Positions 1-8,170 of a stretch of 17,879 nt of DNA are shown piece by piece. Within the stretch, counting starts at the first letter, position 1, and each line of letters opens with the position of its first letter. Origin of the DNA: an uncultured Collinsella sp. (lineage in GTDB: Bacteria > Actinomycetota > Coriobacteriia > Coriobacteriales > Coriobacteriaceae); the NCBI GenBank assembly GCA_905197585.1, contig CAJJZO010000013.1, positions 1 to 17,879 on the forward strand, read 5' to 3'. The position numbers and the translations under genes are program-made. The notes below the pieces were generated by a model, which worked only from the letters and a program-made list of their open reading frames with translations, was not told the origin of the DNA and did not search any database.

Positions 1-1421
1 GCAAGCGCCGCGTCCACTAGGTTGTCGACGCAGATTTGCGCGGTTGAGGACTGCGTGGCGATGTTCTCGATATCGCTATCGGGAATCATGCTCGAGAGGC
101 CGTCGGAGCACAGGATCAGGCGGTCGCCTTCCTCGATATGCAGAGTGAAGTGGTCGGCATACATGGCGGGGTCCGAGCCCAGTGCGCGGGTGATGACCGA
201 ACGGTTGGGGTGGACGCGAGCCTCGTCTGCCGTGATCTCGCCAGCGTCCACGAGCTCCTCCACGTAGGAGTGGTCGCGGGTCACGCGGATGAGCGTGCCC
301 TCGTGGAGCAGGTAGGCGCGCGAGTCGCCCACGTGGGCGATGGCGAGCGTGTCGTTTTCGATGTAGGCGCAGGTGGCCGTGCATCCCATGCCGGGTTTGC
401 CCAGACCGTTGAGGGCGGCCTCGATCACGGCGGCGTTGGCGGCCTCGACGGCTGCGGCCAGGCGCGCTGCGTCGGCGGACTGCGGGGCCGTCTTGGCAAT
501 AGTCTCGACGGCGATGGAAGAGGCTACCTCGCCGGCGGCGTGACCGCCCATGCCGTCGCATACGCAAAAGAGCGGCGACTGCACCAGGTAGGAATCCTCA
601 TTGTGCGGGCGCACGCAGCCAACGTCGGAGCGGGCGCCCCACATGAGTTGCGTGGTGGTACCGGCATCATAGGTCGAGTCGGTCTCGATGCGCTCCTCGG
701 TCAGGGGCTCAAAGCTCACGGTCGAGCCGGGGTCTTTGAGCTTGGCCTCAACGGCAGCAACGTCGATCTCGGCGGTGTCACCGGGAGAGACGGTGTCGGT
801 CTCGGCGTTTGATTCGGAATCACCGGTGTCCGGGGAGTCGGGCTCCTCGGAAACGCGGGCGGTCGACTCGTCGTCTTGCGGGCTGACGTCTATAGGCTCG
901 GGCGTCGCAAAGTGCGACGCCGCGGGCGTGCTTTGCGACTGGGCGGCGGGCTCGGCCACGGCATCGGACTCGCTTGCGGGCGCAGGCTGCGGGGTCTTGG
1001 GTGCAGGGCCGTCCTCGGGGGATGTCCCCGCCTCGGGCGCCGGCGTAGACGCGGGCGCAACCTCGGATGCCGGGGCTATGGGAAACGCCGGCGCGGCGGG
1101 CTCGGGTGCCGCAAACACCGTAGCGCTCTCGTTGATTGCCGCGGCGACGGGCTCTGCAAAGTGAGCCGGCGCTGGGGTTGCTTCGGGCGCTGTGGGCTGT
1201 TCCGCAGCATGTGCGCCGATGGGCGCCGCTACGGCATCCTCTTCGTCCTCGTTATCGGCGAGATCCGAAATATCATGCGTTACATGCGAAAGAGGCAGGG
1301 AGAACACGGTGTCCTCGGGCTCCACGGGTGTGGAGTCCGCCGGAGCGGCGTGGGCCGGCGCAGCTGCGGCGGCAGCCGGCGCCTCGGTCATAGTTGCGGA
1401 CTTGTTCTCCTCGTCGATCAT
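1..1421 (-). CDS. PP2C-family Ser/Thr protein phosphatase with long disordered N-terminus (C-terminus beyond window)
   Basis: Metal-dependent phosphatase expected to remove phosphate from Ser/Thr residues, probably reversing the kinase of the same operon. About 473 residues are visible; the 3' end lies off the left edge. Residues 1 to about 258 are Ala/Pro/Glu-rich with no recognisable fold. The PP2C domain starts near Met260: RPHNEDS (Glu275, Asp276), CDGMGGHAAGE (Asp289), GMGCTATCAYI, HVGDSRAYLL (Asp366), ITRALGSDP and LCSDGLSSM (Asp440). The metal-binding aspartates of motifs 1, 2 and 8 are therefore present; the last family motif (G-x-DN-x-T) would be off-window. The ATG overlaps the stop of the upstream FHA gene as ATGA, with AAGGTG 8 nt upstream, which supports this start and translational coupling. 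No membrane segment is visible, unlike mycobacterial PstP, whose single TM follows the catalytic domain and could here be off-window. Family call is firm; the substrate is inferred from context. Confidence 0.93.
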   Translation of the reverse strand, partial: MIDEENKSATMTEAPAAAAAAPAHAAPADSTPVEPEDTVFSLPLSHVTHDISDLADNEDEEDAVAAPIGAHAAEQPTAPEATPAPAHFAEPVAAAINESATVFAAPEPAAPAFPIAPASEVAPASTPAPEAGTSPEDGPAPKTPQPAPASESDAVAEPAAQSQSTPAASHFATPEPIDVSPQDDESTARVSEEPDSPDTGDSESNAETDTVSPGDTAEIDVAAVEAKLKDPGSTVSFEPLTEERIETDSTYDAGTTTQLMWGARSDVGCVRPHNEDSYLVQSPLFCVCDGMGGHAAGEVASSIAVETIAKTAPQSADAARLAAAVEAANAAVIEAALNGLGKPGMGCTATCAYIENDTLAIAHVGDSRAYLLHEGTLIRVTRDHSYVEELVDAGEITADEARVHPNRSVITRALGSDPAMYADHFTLHIEEGDRLILCSDGLSSMIPDSDIENIATQSSTAQICVDNLVDAAL

Positions 1422-1834
1422 CGACGGTTCACCTTCATGACCACGTCGCCAATCTGGACTTCGTCGCCCTCGCGCAGCGTCGCGGGCTCCACGAGCTGGC
1501 GGCCGTTGACGAGCGTGCCGTTAAGCGAGTTGAGGTCCTCGATGATGAGCGCCGGGCCCTGCAGCGAAAAGCGCGCATGCGAGGCCGAGACGAACGGTTC
1601 GTTGATGCAGATGTCCGAAGATGGCGAGCGACCGACGATGACGGGGCCGAGCATGTCTACGTGGATGCCGCGGATACCGCGCGGACCCTTGTCCACATCA
1701 ATCGTCCAGATAGCCGAGTCGCGGCGCTGCCCGCGCACAAGTCCCACGCCGGTCTTCATGACGGCGAACAGGAAGATATAGAGCAGGGCGACCAAGACGA
1801 TGCGGCCTGCAAAAAGGACGATATCGATGTTCAT
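1418..1834 (-). CDS. FhaB-like membrane-anchored FHA-domain protein
   Basis: Phosphothreonine-reading adaptor of 138 residues. A hydrophobic segment at about residues 6-27 anchors it in the membrane; a short basic stretch (RGQRR) follows, then an FHA domain at about residues 45-137. The phosphopeptide-binding signature is intact: VGRS (Gly68-Arg69-Ser70), SASHA (Ser83, His86) and DLNSLNGT (Asn102, Asn105). Length and N-terminal anchor match FhaB/FipA of Actinobacteria, which links kinase signalling to the division and wall machinery; that role is family knowledge and is not shown here. The gene lies 6 bp after the FhaA-like gene, whose end supplies an AGGGG ribosome-binding site, and overlaps the PP2C start by 4 bp. 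Confidence 0.92.
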   Translation of the reverse strand: MNIDIVLFAGRIVLVALLYIFLFAVMKTGVGLVRGQRRDSAIWTIDVDKGPRGIRGIHVDMLGPVIVGRSPSSDICINEPFVSASHARFSLQGPALIIEDLNSLNGTLVNGRQLVEPATLREGDEVQIGDVVMKVNRR

Positions 1835-1840
1835 AAGCGA

Positions 1841-2854
1841 CTATCCCCTAAATTCAAAGGTACTCAGGCCAAACGTCAGCAGATCGCCGTTGCGCAGCGG
1901 GCAGCGCGTAATGCGGCGGTTGTTGACGAGCGTGCCATTGGTGGAATTGAGGTCCTCGATCGACCAATCCGAGCCCGTAAAGGTGAGCTGGGCGTGGCGG
2001 CGCGACACGTTGGGGTCGCGCAGGGCAATGTCGGAAACTGAGCGCTCGCGACCGATGGTCACCTGTGCGGAGGTGATGCTATGGCTCTCGCCGCTCACGA
2101 CGTCGACGAGCTGGGCGAGCGGGCGCTGCGGGGCGCGAGTGCTCGCCATGTTGGAGGCGATGCCGGCTGCGGCGCCTAGGCCCACGGCGGCACCGGTCGC
2201 GGCGGCTCCGCCCATGCCGGCAAGCGCGTCGCGCGAGACGGTCTGAGGCACCGGGATGGGTGCGGCGGCGGGGTCGGGGACGCTAGGCGCGAAGGGGTCT
2301 GCCACGGCAAGCGGGTCGGGAGCGGCGGCGCGAGGCGTCGGCTGCTGCTGGGGCATGGCGGCGGGGCGCTGCTGCTGCGGGGCAGCAAACTGCTGCTGGC
2401 CGGCGCGCGGGGCGCTGGCGGCACGGCTTGCCGCGGAGTTGTTCTGGCCCAGGCCGTTTTGATAGGCGCGCTCTTCTTCGTACAGGCGGCCGAGCGTGGG
2501 GGCATCGACGTTCTCGGCAAAGACCGAGAACTTGCCGGCGCGCAGCTGCGGATCGATCATAAAGCGCACGAGGGGCTCGCCGACAAAGACATAGCGGCGC
2601 TTTTCGGCCTGCGCCTTCACAAACTCGCGGACCTCGCGCGAAAGCTCGGGGTAGAACGGGGCGAGCATGGGATCGTCGTCGGCGGCGATCAGGATGGTAT
2701 AGAGTGCCGGCGCCGTGTTGACGCCGTTAATCACCAGAGTCTGATCCTCCATGTCGCGAGCGGCCTGCTTAGCAAGCTTCTTAAAGGAGAACGGGGCACG
2801 GGTGGCACCGAAGATGCCGGCCACGTGGTCCTCGAAGATGTTCAGGAAGTTCAC
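1841..2854 (-). CDS. FhaA-like protein: N-terminal DUF3662-type domain, low-complexity linker, C-terminal FHA domain
   Basis: A 337-residue cytoplasmic phosphothreonine reader. Residues 1 to about 125 resemble the DUF3662 domain at the start of actinobacterial FhaA (pattern FEDHVAGIFG, then PALYTILIAADD and RYVFVGEPLVRF). Residues 135-250 are a Gln/Pro/Ala linker with Gln runs near 153-171 and a Gly/Ala-rich stretch at 211-236 that is almost hydrophobic enough to look like a membrane segment. The FHA domain spans about 250-337, with IGRE (Gly268-Arg269), VSRRHA (Ser284, His287) and DLNSTNGT (301-308), so the phosphate-binding residues are complete. The start is a GTG that overlaps the kinase stop as GTGA; GGAGAG lies 9 nt upstream. 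In mycobacteria FhaA binds the phosphorylated lipid II flippase regulator MviN; whether that holds here is inference. Confidence 0.92.
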   Translation of the reverse strand: MNFLNIFEDHVAGIFGATRAPFSFKKLAKQAARDMEDQTLVINGVNTAPALYTILIAADDDPMLAPFYPELSREVREFVKAQAEKRRYVFVGEPLVRFMIDPQLRAGKFSVFAENVDAPTLGRLYEEERAYQNGLGQNNSAASRAASAPRAGQQQFAAPQQQRPAAMPQQQPTPRAAAPDPLAVADPFAPSVPDPAAAPIPVPQTVSRDALAGMGGAAATGAAVGLGAAAGIASNMASTRAPQRPLAQLVDVVSGESHSITSAQVTIGRERSVSDIALRDPNVSRRHAQLTFTGSDWSIEDLNSTNGTLVNNRRITRCPLRNGDLLTFGLSTFEFRG

Positions 2855-4704
2855 GAAAGATCACTCTCCGTATAGGTTCTTTGGTATCCGAGCAAATATA
2901 GGCATATCCCAACGATTATAGAGGATAGGGTTCCCGCAACCGCCGCCTTGGCGACGACCGCGGCTGCAAGGCTGGCAATTTCCATATGGTGTGCAAGACA
3001 AAACGATACGGCCGAGCCGATGCCGGCGACGGCAATTGCGACGATGGCGGCAAGGTTCGATCCCTGCTCGGCGCGCTTGGCATGAGCATTGAGCAGCAGC
3101 GATGTTGCCGCGGCTATTGCTGCAACCAGCACGATTGCAGCGAGAAGGAGCGCGTCTCCCAGCGCTGCGACGACATTGCTAAGCCCCAGTACGCCTCCCG
3201 CAGAGAGAGCCGCTGCGGCAAGGCGGGCAAAGAGTGCGCCCATGCCCGTGGCCGCCGCTGCGCTTGCCGGGCCGAGCCAAAACGCCGCGATGCTCGTGGC
3301 GGCTCCGGCGGCAAGGAGGGCGTCGCCGGTTAGGCAACCCAGCGCAAGCGCGCAGGTGAGCGTCGCGCTCGCAGCCGCCTCGGTGCGTCCCCAAGCAATC
3401 CACCAACCGGACATGGCAGCGGCAAAAATGACCGCGACCGGCAGCATCGACAGGATGCCCTGCGCCTGCATGGTGGCGTTGGCCATGAGCACCAAAAAGC
3501 CCACGGCCGAGATAGCCGAGCCAATCTGCGGGGCCAAGCCTGCCGCCGCGCCAATGGCGACGGCCGCCACGACCAGCCCGGGAAGCGTCGCGACGCCGGC
3601 TGTCTGCATAAGCAAAAAGCTGAAGGCTCCGCATGAGAGCGCCGAGATGCCGCGCATGGTGTAATTGCGTGCGCGGCCCCAGCGCGTGCCCGCCCAGCCA
3701 AGTGCGGGGTCGACCTCGACGGTGTCATCCTCGTAGCTCGATGGCTCGATATCATCTGCCGCGCACTCGTCATTCGAAAGCTCGCCTACCATCTGCTCCA
3801 AGCTGCGACGGCCTTCGCGCACGCTCCCCAAGCCGGCAAGGAGTCGGTCGCAGAATGCCTCGATGCTATCGGGGCGGTCTTGCGGCATGGGGGAGAGAGC
3901 GCTCATGAGCGCCGCCTCGGCCCCCGGGGGAAAGTGAGGGATCAGTTCGCTGGGATAGGTGGCGCCGCCGATGATGCGGTCGAGCGAGTCGGCGGGCGTG
4001 GCCGCCATAAAGGGAGCGCTGCCGCACAAGCCCTCGTAGATCACACAGGCAAGGGCGAAGACATCAGCACGTTCGTCGACCGTGCCGGTCTCGATATCGA
4101 GCTGCTCGGGCGGCATGTAGCCGATGGTGCCGCCGCGCGATCCGCCAAAGCCGCCGGCGGACGACAGCCGCGCCATGCCAAAGTCGGTGATCTTTACATT
4201 GCCCGAATGGTCGATAAGCACATTGGCGGGCTTTATGTCCAGATGAAGCACGCCGTTTGCATGGGCAAAGGTGAGTGCCTGACCCAGCGCGTCGGCAATG
4301 GCCGCGGCCTCGTCAAAGGTGAGCGAGTGGCCGTCCACGCGATGCAAAAACTCGGCCAACGACATACCGTCGACATACTCCATGACCAGGTAGGCATAGG
4401 CGGTGTCGTGCGTAAAGTCGATAACCTGCACGATATTGGGATGTTGAAGCATGGCGGCGGTATGCGCCTCGCGCAGCACGTCCATGATGTCGCTGGCGGG
4501 CATGCCGGCGCCGTTGATAAGGGGGATGCGCTTAATGGCCACGCGACGGCGCAGATGCGTGTCGCGGCAAATCTCGATGGAGCCAAAACCGCCGGTCGCA
4601 AGCGTCTCGAGCGGCTGGTACCGCTTGAGCAGCTCGCGAGAGCTAGTGCCCTCCAAGGGAACGTCCGGCGAGAACCGGGCGGTATGTTGCGAGAAAAGCG
4701 GCAT
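2851..4704 (-). CDS. Transmembrane Ser/Thr protein kinase, non-RD type, with polytopic C-terminal membrane domain
   Basis: Eukaryotic-like protein kinase; residue numbers here count from the TTG at 4710, two codons further upstream. Catalytic domain about 28-295: glycine loop ATGGFGS, VAIKR (Lys60), LREAH (Glu81), catalytic loop HLDIKPAN (156-163), DFG (176-178), GTIGYMPPEQ (activation segment and APE-equivalent) and DERADVFALACVIYEGL. The catalytic loop reads HLD instead of HRD, so it is a non-RD kinase, while the catalytic Asp is kept. Residues 300-348 are an acidic juxtamembrane stretch. From about 349 to 610 there are roughly nine hydrophobic segments rich in Ala/Gly/Leu, with no PASTA repeats and no large outside domain. 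The ATG at 4704 is preferred because GAGGG sits 6 nt before it; the TTG at 4710 abuts the GAGGG directly. It is the first gene of the four-gene operon and overlaps the FhaA-like gene by 4 bp. Confidence 0.93.
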   Translation of the reverse strand: MPLFSQHTARFSPDVPLEGTSSRELLKRYQPLETLATGGFGSIEICRDTHLRRRVAIKRIPLINGAGMPASDIMDVLREAHTAAMLQHPNIVQVIDFTHDTAYAYLVMEYVDGMSLAEFLHRVDGHSLTFDEAAAIADALGQALTFAHANGVLHLDIKPANVLIDHSGNVKITDFGMARLSSAGGFGGSRGGTIGYMPPEQLDIETGTVDERADVFALACVIYEGLCGSAPFMAATPADSLDRIIGGATYPSELIPHFPPGAEAALMSALSPMPQDRPDSIEAFCDRLLAGLGSVREGRRSLEQMVGELSNDECAADDIEPSSYEDDTVEVDPALGWAGTRWGRARNYTMRGISALSCGAFSFLLMQTAGVATLPGLVVAAVAIGAAAGLAPQIGSAISAVGFLVLMANATMQAQGILSMLPVAVIFAAAMSGWWIAWGRTEAAASATLTCALALGCLTGDALLAAGAATSIAAFWLGPASAAAATGMGALFARLAAAALSAGGVLGLSNVVAALGDALLLAAIVLVAAIAAATSLLLNAHAKRAEQGSNLAAIVAIAVAGIGSAVSFCLAHHMEIASLAAAVVAKAAVAGTLSSIIVGICLYLLGYQRTYTESDLS

Positions 4705-4784
4705 GGCCAACCCTCGTGCGTTTAAAGTTCGTTTGCGAGTGGCGGGCGCGGAGCCGAGCCGTTCGCGGTGGCATAGATGCTGCT

Positions 4785-4793
4785 AGTGTAGCA
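4785..4793 (-). promoter_or_regulatory. Putative extended -10 promoter for the kinase/FHA/PP2C operon
   Basis: Minus-strand TGC-TACACT, an extended -10 (TGn plus TACACT), about 75 nt upstream of the kinase ATG, giving a predicted leader of roughly 70 nt. No convincing -35 is visible, which is usual for extended -10 promoters. The rest of the 144-bp gap between the YcxB-like gene and the kinase shows no other element that I can support. Confidence 0.4.
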
Positions 4794-4848
4794 CGCTCGG
4801 GTGCATGGGGAGGATAGCGGGATGCGAGGCTGCCTGTCTGGCTTGGCC

Positions 4849-5556
4849 TTAGCGCTTCTTCTTGTTCTTCTTCTGCTTGCGCTTGGTCTCCTGGGGCTTG
4901 TCGCCCTCCTCGGCCTCGGCGGCGGCCTTCTCGGCCTTCATTTTCTTCTTCTTGGTCTCGATGCGGAGTTTTTTGTTGATGCGCGCCTTAAGGAAGGGAC
5001 CGAACTGCTCGGCATCGCCGCGGACAAAGGTGTCCTTAGGGATCGTCACGCCCTGGTCGGCGAACATGGCCACAAAGATGCGCTCGCCGTCGAGCACGTG
5101 GTCGAGCTTTTCAAACGGGAAGAACTGTGACTTGCCGCTCTTGCCCCAAACCATCAGGCCGTCCTCGTTGGCGGCGACGCGGCGATAGCGGCCACCCATG
5201 GACTCGTCGGCCTCAACGGCGTCGATAAAGTCGCGGGCGAGGGTGTGGTGCAGGTTTTTGCTCCACCAGGCCAAAAAGGCGCCGAACACGATCAGGACGA
5301 CGCCAAACTTGATCCAGTTGCCGCCGGCCACCAGCATGCCGATGCCGATGAGCGCGGCAATTGCCGCGGCGACATACAGCGAGCCGCGACGTCTGGGCGA
5401 GGCGACCAGGCGGGCGAAGTCGGTGACCAGGTCGTTTTCGTACTGGTACTCGTTGAGGTACAGGATGCCGTCGTCGGCTGCGGCCTGCTCCTCGAGCGCG
5501 CCCTCGACCTGGTCGGCTGCTTCGGAGGGGACGAGGTTGCTCTCTGCGTCTGCCAT
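4849..5556 (-). CDS. YcxB-like membrane protein with lysine-rich C-terminal tail
   Basis: A 235-residue protein of unknown function. An acidic N-terminus (1-30) leads into a YLNEYQYENDLV segment, then two membrane helices at about 59-77 and 82-99, then a cytoplasmic domain at about 125-195 that matches the YcxB-like C-terminal pattern: DGLMVWGKSGKSQFFPFEKL, an internal strand HVLDGERIFVAMF, and VTIPKDTF followed by EQFGPFLKARI. Residues 196-235 are a lysine-dominated, probably disordered tail. The frame stays open further upstream to 5763, but the start chosen is the ATG at 5556 because AGGAG lies 10 nt before it and the upstream extension would run across the dnaX start. It is divergent from dnaX (115 bp apart) and co-directional with the kinase operon, separated from it by 144 bp that include a putative promoter. 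Family assignment is by pattern recognition only. Confidence 0.82.
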   Translation of the reverse strand: MADAESNLVPSEAADQVEGALEEQAAADDGILYLNEYQYENDLVTDFARLVASPRRRGSLYVAAAIAALIGIGMLVAGGNWIKFGVVLIVFGAFLAWWSKNLHHTLARDFIDAVEADESMGGRYRRVAANEDGLMVWGKSGKSQFFPFEKLDHVLDGERIFVAMFADQGVTIPKDTFVRGDAEQFGPFLKARINKKLRIETKKKKMKAEKAAAEAEEGDKPQETKRKQKKNKKKR

Positions 5557-5595
5557 GCTCTTTGGACTCCTATCGCGGCGGGCTCGCCGTACGGG

Positions 5596-5656
5596 TATTA
5601 TGGAATGCAGTATGCCGTGCGACCGCATGGCCGCCGCGGCAACAAGACTCAGTATA
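5596..5656. promoter_or_regulatory. Putative divergent promoter region between ycxB-like gene and dnaX
   Basis: The 115-bp divergent spacer holds a plus-strand TATTAT at 5596-5601 (start expected near 5608, leader about 64 nt to dnaX) and a minus-strand TATACT at 5651-5656 (leader about 88 nt to the YcxB-like gene). Neither has a clear -35. The two predicted transcripts would overlap at their 5' ends. I looked for a small SRP RNA here, which sits next to dnaX in some Firmicutes, and saw none. Confidence 0.35.
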
Positions 5657-5671
5657 CCCGGGGGAGCACCC

Positions 5672-8149
5672 ATGGAATCGTTGTACCGAAAGTATCGCCC
5701 GCTCACCTTCGACTCCGTGGTGGGCCAGCAACATATCGTCTCGACGCTCGAGCACGCCATCACCGAGGGGCGCCTGTCCCACGCCTACCTGTTCTGCGGA
5801 CCGCGCGGCACGGGCAAGACCACCATGGCGCGCATTCTGGCCAAGGCGCTGCTGTGCCGCAATGCCGAGGCGGCGCGCGCCGAGGGTGCAAGCGGCTGCA
5901 TGCCCGACGGTACTTGCGAGGAGTGCGAGCTCATCGCCGAGGGCAACCACCCGGATGTCTACGAGCTCGATGCCGCAAGCCGTACCGGCGTGGACAACGT
6001 GCGCGAGGAGATCATCAACTCCGTCAACTTTGCCCCAGTGCGCGGCAAGTACAAGATTTATATCATCGACGAGGTCCACATGCTCACGACGGCGGCGTTC
6101 AACGCGCTGCTCAAGACGCTTGAGGAGCCGCCGGCACACGTGATCTTTGTGCTGTGCACCACCGACCCGCAAAAGATTCTGGAGACCATCCTCTCGCGCT
6201 GCCAGCGTTTCGATTTCCATCGCATCGGCAACGAGGATATCGAGCATCGCCTGGCATACGTGTGCGAGCAGGAGGGCTTCGATTACGACGACGAGGCGCT
6301 GGCTATCGTGGCGCGCCATGCAAAGGGCGGCATGCGCGACGCGTTGTCCACGCTGGAGCAGCTGAGCGTCTTTGGCAACGGTTCTGTGCATGCGGACGAC
6401 GCCCGCTCGCTTTTAGGCGAGGTTTCGGACCAGATTCTGGGCGAGTTTTCCCGCGCCATTGCCGATCGCGATGTTGCCGAGCTGTATGGGCTTATTCGCG
6501 CGCAGGTCGAGGAAGGTAACGATCTGCTGGAGCTGACGCGCGACCTGGTGGCGCACGTGCGCGACGTGTATGTTGCCTGCGTTGCCGGTGCCCGTGCCGA
6601 GTTGTTTGAGGGCGGCTCCGAGCAGGCCGAGGCGCTTGCTGCCGAGGCCGCTGCCTTTGGCGAGCATCCTGCCGACCGCCTGGCTCGTGTGCTGACAGTG
6701 CTCGACGGTGCCGCACTGGAGATGAGGGGCTCGAGCGACGTGCGCCTGGTGCTCGAGATTGCCTGCACGCGTCTGGCGCGTCCCGAGGCTGATTTAACGA
6801 TTGAGGCATTGGCCGAGCGCGTGGCACGCCTGGAGGCCATGGTTGCCAACGCCGCCGTGCCGGCGAGCGTGGCTGCTGCTCAGGCCGCCGCGCCTGCAGC
6901 ATCCGTACCCGCTGCTGCCCAACAGCCGACGCTCATTTCGGGCGCCCGTGCTTCCGCTCCGGCGGCATCGACTGCCCCCGCTGCTACGTCCGCGCATCAG
7001 GGCGGCATGCCTTGGGACCGCGGCACTGCTGTTCCGGCAGCCCAGCCTGCGCCCAAGTCCACGGCTCCGGCTCCCGCGTCCAAACCGGTAACGCCTGCAC
7101 CTCAACCCGTTGCGGCTCCGGCTCCCGCGCCTGCTGCATCGACCGTGCCGGTGTCCAAGCCCAACAACGCCGCCCAGATTGCCGCCACCGGTGCTGCCGA
7201 GACCCCCGCGGTCGAGGACGCCGGCGTGCTCCAGCGCAAATGGGTCGAGGTCGTCGAGCGCGTCAAGGCTCGTCAGGCTTCCTATGCAGGGCTTTTGCTC
7301 AACGCCCGCGCCACGGCCGACGACGGCTCCAAGCTTACGGTCTCGTTCCCCGCGGGTTCGACTTTTGCCATTAAGATGCTCGGTCGCGCCGATACGCAGT
7401 CGGTGGTCCTGCCGACGGTCTGCGCGGTTTTCGGTCGTCGCACCGTCGACTATGTCCTGGATGGGGGTGGCACGCCGGCTCCTCAACATGAGGAGCATTC
7501 TCCATCTGCACGGGCTGCGGCATCTGCGGACCCGCAACCCGTGTTCTCGGCGGCCCCTGCATCCTCGAGCGCCAGCGCGTCGCAGCAGCAAACGGCACCG
7601 GTAGCGGCATCGACCCCGTCGGCGCCTAAGCCCGCGGCGCCCAAACCGGCTGCTCCGATCCCCGCGCCCAAGTCCGCTGCCGCGCCTGCGCCCAAGTCAT
7701 CCGACCTGGCCAAGGCCCCTTGGCTGCGCTCCGACAACCCTGCCGGTGCTCCTGCCACGGGCAAGCTCCCGACCGAGCCCGCGCCCCGAGCGCCCGAGCG
7801 CGCGTCCGTCCCCATGGCTCAGCCGCCTGCGCAGGCTGCGCCATGGGAATCCGAGCAGGTGCCCTACGACGATGCTATGGTCGGTGGTTTTGCTGCCGAT
7901 GCCGGCGGGGACGATCTGCCCCCGTTCGACGTGCCGGGTGCGGCGTCCGCGACCAAGGCCGCTGCTGTGGCACCCGCAGCCTCTGCAAACGACGACGTCC
8001 CCGCCGCTCCCTGGGAATCCAATCCCGGTGCTGGCAGCCCCTTCGGCCATCAGGGCGCAGCCCCGAGCATCCCGCAGACCGAGGACGAGGCCAAGGCCCT
8101 CATCCGCAGCGTCTTTGGCCAGGCCACCATCTTCAAGCCGGTGGAGTAG
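5672..8149 (+). CDS. dnaX: DNA polymerase III subunit gamma/tau
   Basis: Clamp-loader ATPase of the replicative polymerase, 825 residues. AAA+ module: Walker A GPRGTGKT (43-50), zinc-binding cysteines C62, C76, C82 and C85, Walker B IIDEVH (131-136), sensor 1 LCTTDP (161-166) and the SRC arginine-finger motif (175-177). The clamp-loader collar follows to about residue 385. Residues about 400-515 and 610-800 are long Ala/Pro-rich linkers; between them, near 519-610, is a folded tau-type domain (WVEVVERVKARQASYAGLL and later TFAIKML). The protein ends in a conserved-looking helix (DEAKALIRSVFGQATIF). I see no A-rich slippery site, so a programmed gamma product is not indicated. The start is the ATG with GGGGGAG 5-6 nt upstream; the frame stays open upstream to 5198, but that stretch is antisense to the YcxB-like gene. 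In many bacteria dnaX is followed directly by ybaB-recR; here a minus-strand gene intervenes. Confidence 0.97.
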   Translation: MESLYRKYRPLTFDSVVGQQHIVSTLEHAITEGRLSHAYLFCGPRGTGKTTMARILAKALLCRNAEAARAEGASGCMPDGTCEECELIAEGNHPDVYELDAASRTGVDNVREEIINSVNFAPVRGKYKIYIIDEVHMLTTAAFNALLKTLEEPPAHVIFVLCTTDPQKILETILSRCQRFDFHRIGNEDIEHRLAYVCEQEGFDYDDEALAIVARHAKGGMRDALSTLEQLSVFGNGSVHADDARSLLGEVSDQILGEFSRAIADRDVAELYGLIRAQVEEGNDLLELTRDLVAHVRDVYVACVAGARAELFEGGSEQAEALAAEAAAFGEHPADRLARVLTVLDGAALEMRGSSDVRLVLEIACTRLARPEADLTIEALAERVARLEAMVANAAVPASVAAAQAAAPAASVPAAAQQPTLISGARASAPAASTAPAATSAHQGGMPWDRGTAVPAAQPAPKSTAPAPASKPVTPAPQPVAAPAPAPAASTVPVSKPNNAAQIAATGAAETPAVEDAGVLQRKWVEVVERVKARQASYAGLLLNARATADDGSKLTVSFPAGSTFAIKMLGRADTQSVVLPTVCAVFGRRTVDYVLDGGGTPAPQHEEHSPSARAAASADPQPVFSAAPASSSASASQQQTAPVAASTPSAPKPAAPKPAAPIPAPKSAAAPAPKSSDLAKAPWLRSDNPAGAPATGKLPTEPAPRAPERASVPMAQPPAQAAPWESEQVPYDDAMVGGFAADAGGDDLPPFDVPGAASATKAAAVAPAASANDDVPAAPWESNPGAGSPFGHQGAAPSIPQTEDEAKALIRSVFGQATIFKPVE

Positions 8150-8170
8150 CTGCGCAGGCGGGTATACTGC

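Noticed and set aside
138-1781. Long plus-strand frames over the PP2C and FHA genes
   Set aside because: They are antisense shadows of genes with clear domains on the minus strand; the products are Gly/Arg/Ala-rich and featureless.
3880-4725. 281-codon plus-strand frame opposite the kinase
   Set aside because: It is the complement of the kinase catalytic domain, with no ribosome-binding site and no recognisable motif.
5198-5671. Upstream open extension of the dnaX frame
   Set aside because: It is antisense to the YcxB-like gene and gives Ser/Ala/Arg-rich nonsense. The ATG at 5672 has a ribosome-binding site and begins the conserved DnaX N-terminus.
5557-5671. Possible small SRP RNA next to dnaX
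   Set aside because: The conserved GGUCAGGUCCGGAAGGA-type core is absent, and the region is short and better explained as a divergent promoter.
5672-8149. Programmed frameshift producing a short gamma form of DnaX
   Set aside because: I found no A-rich slippery heptamer followed by a stop in the -1 frame near the end of the AAA+ and collar region.
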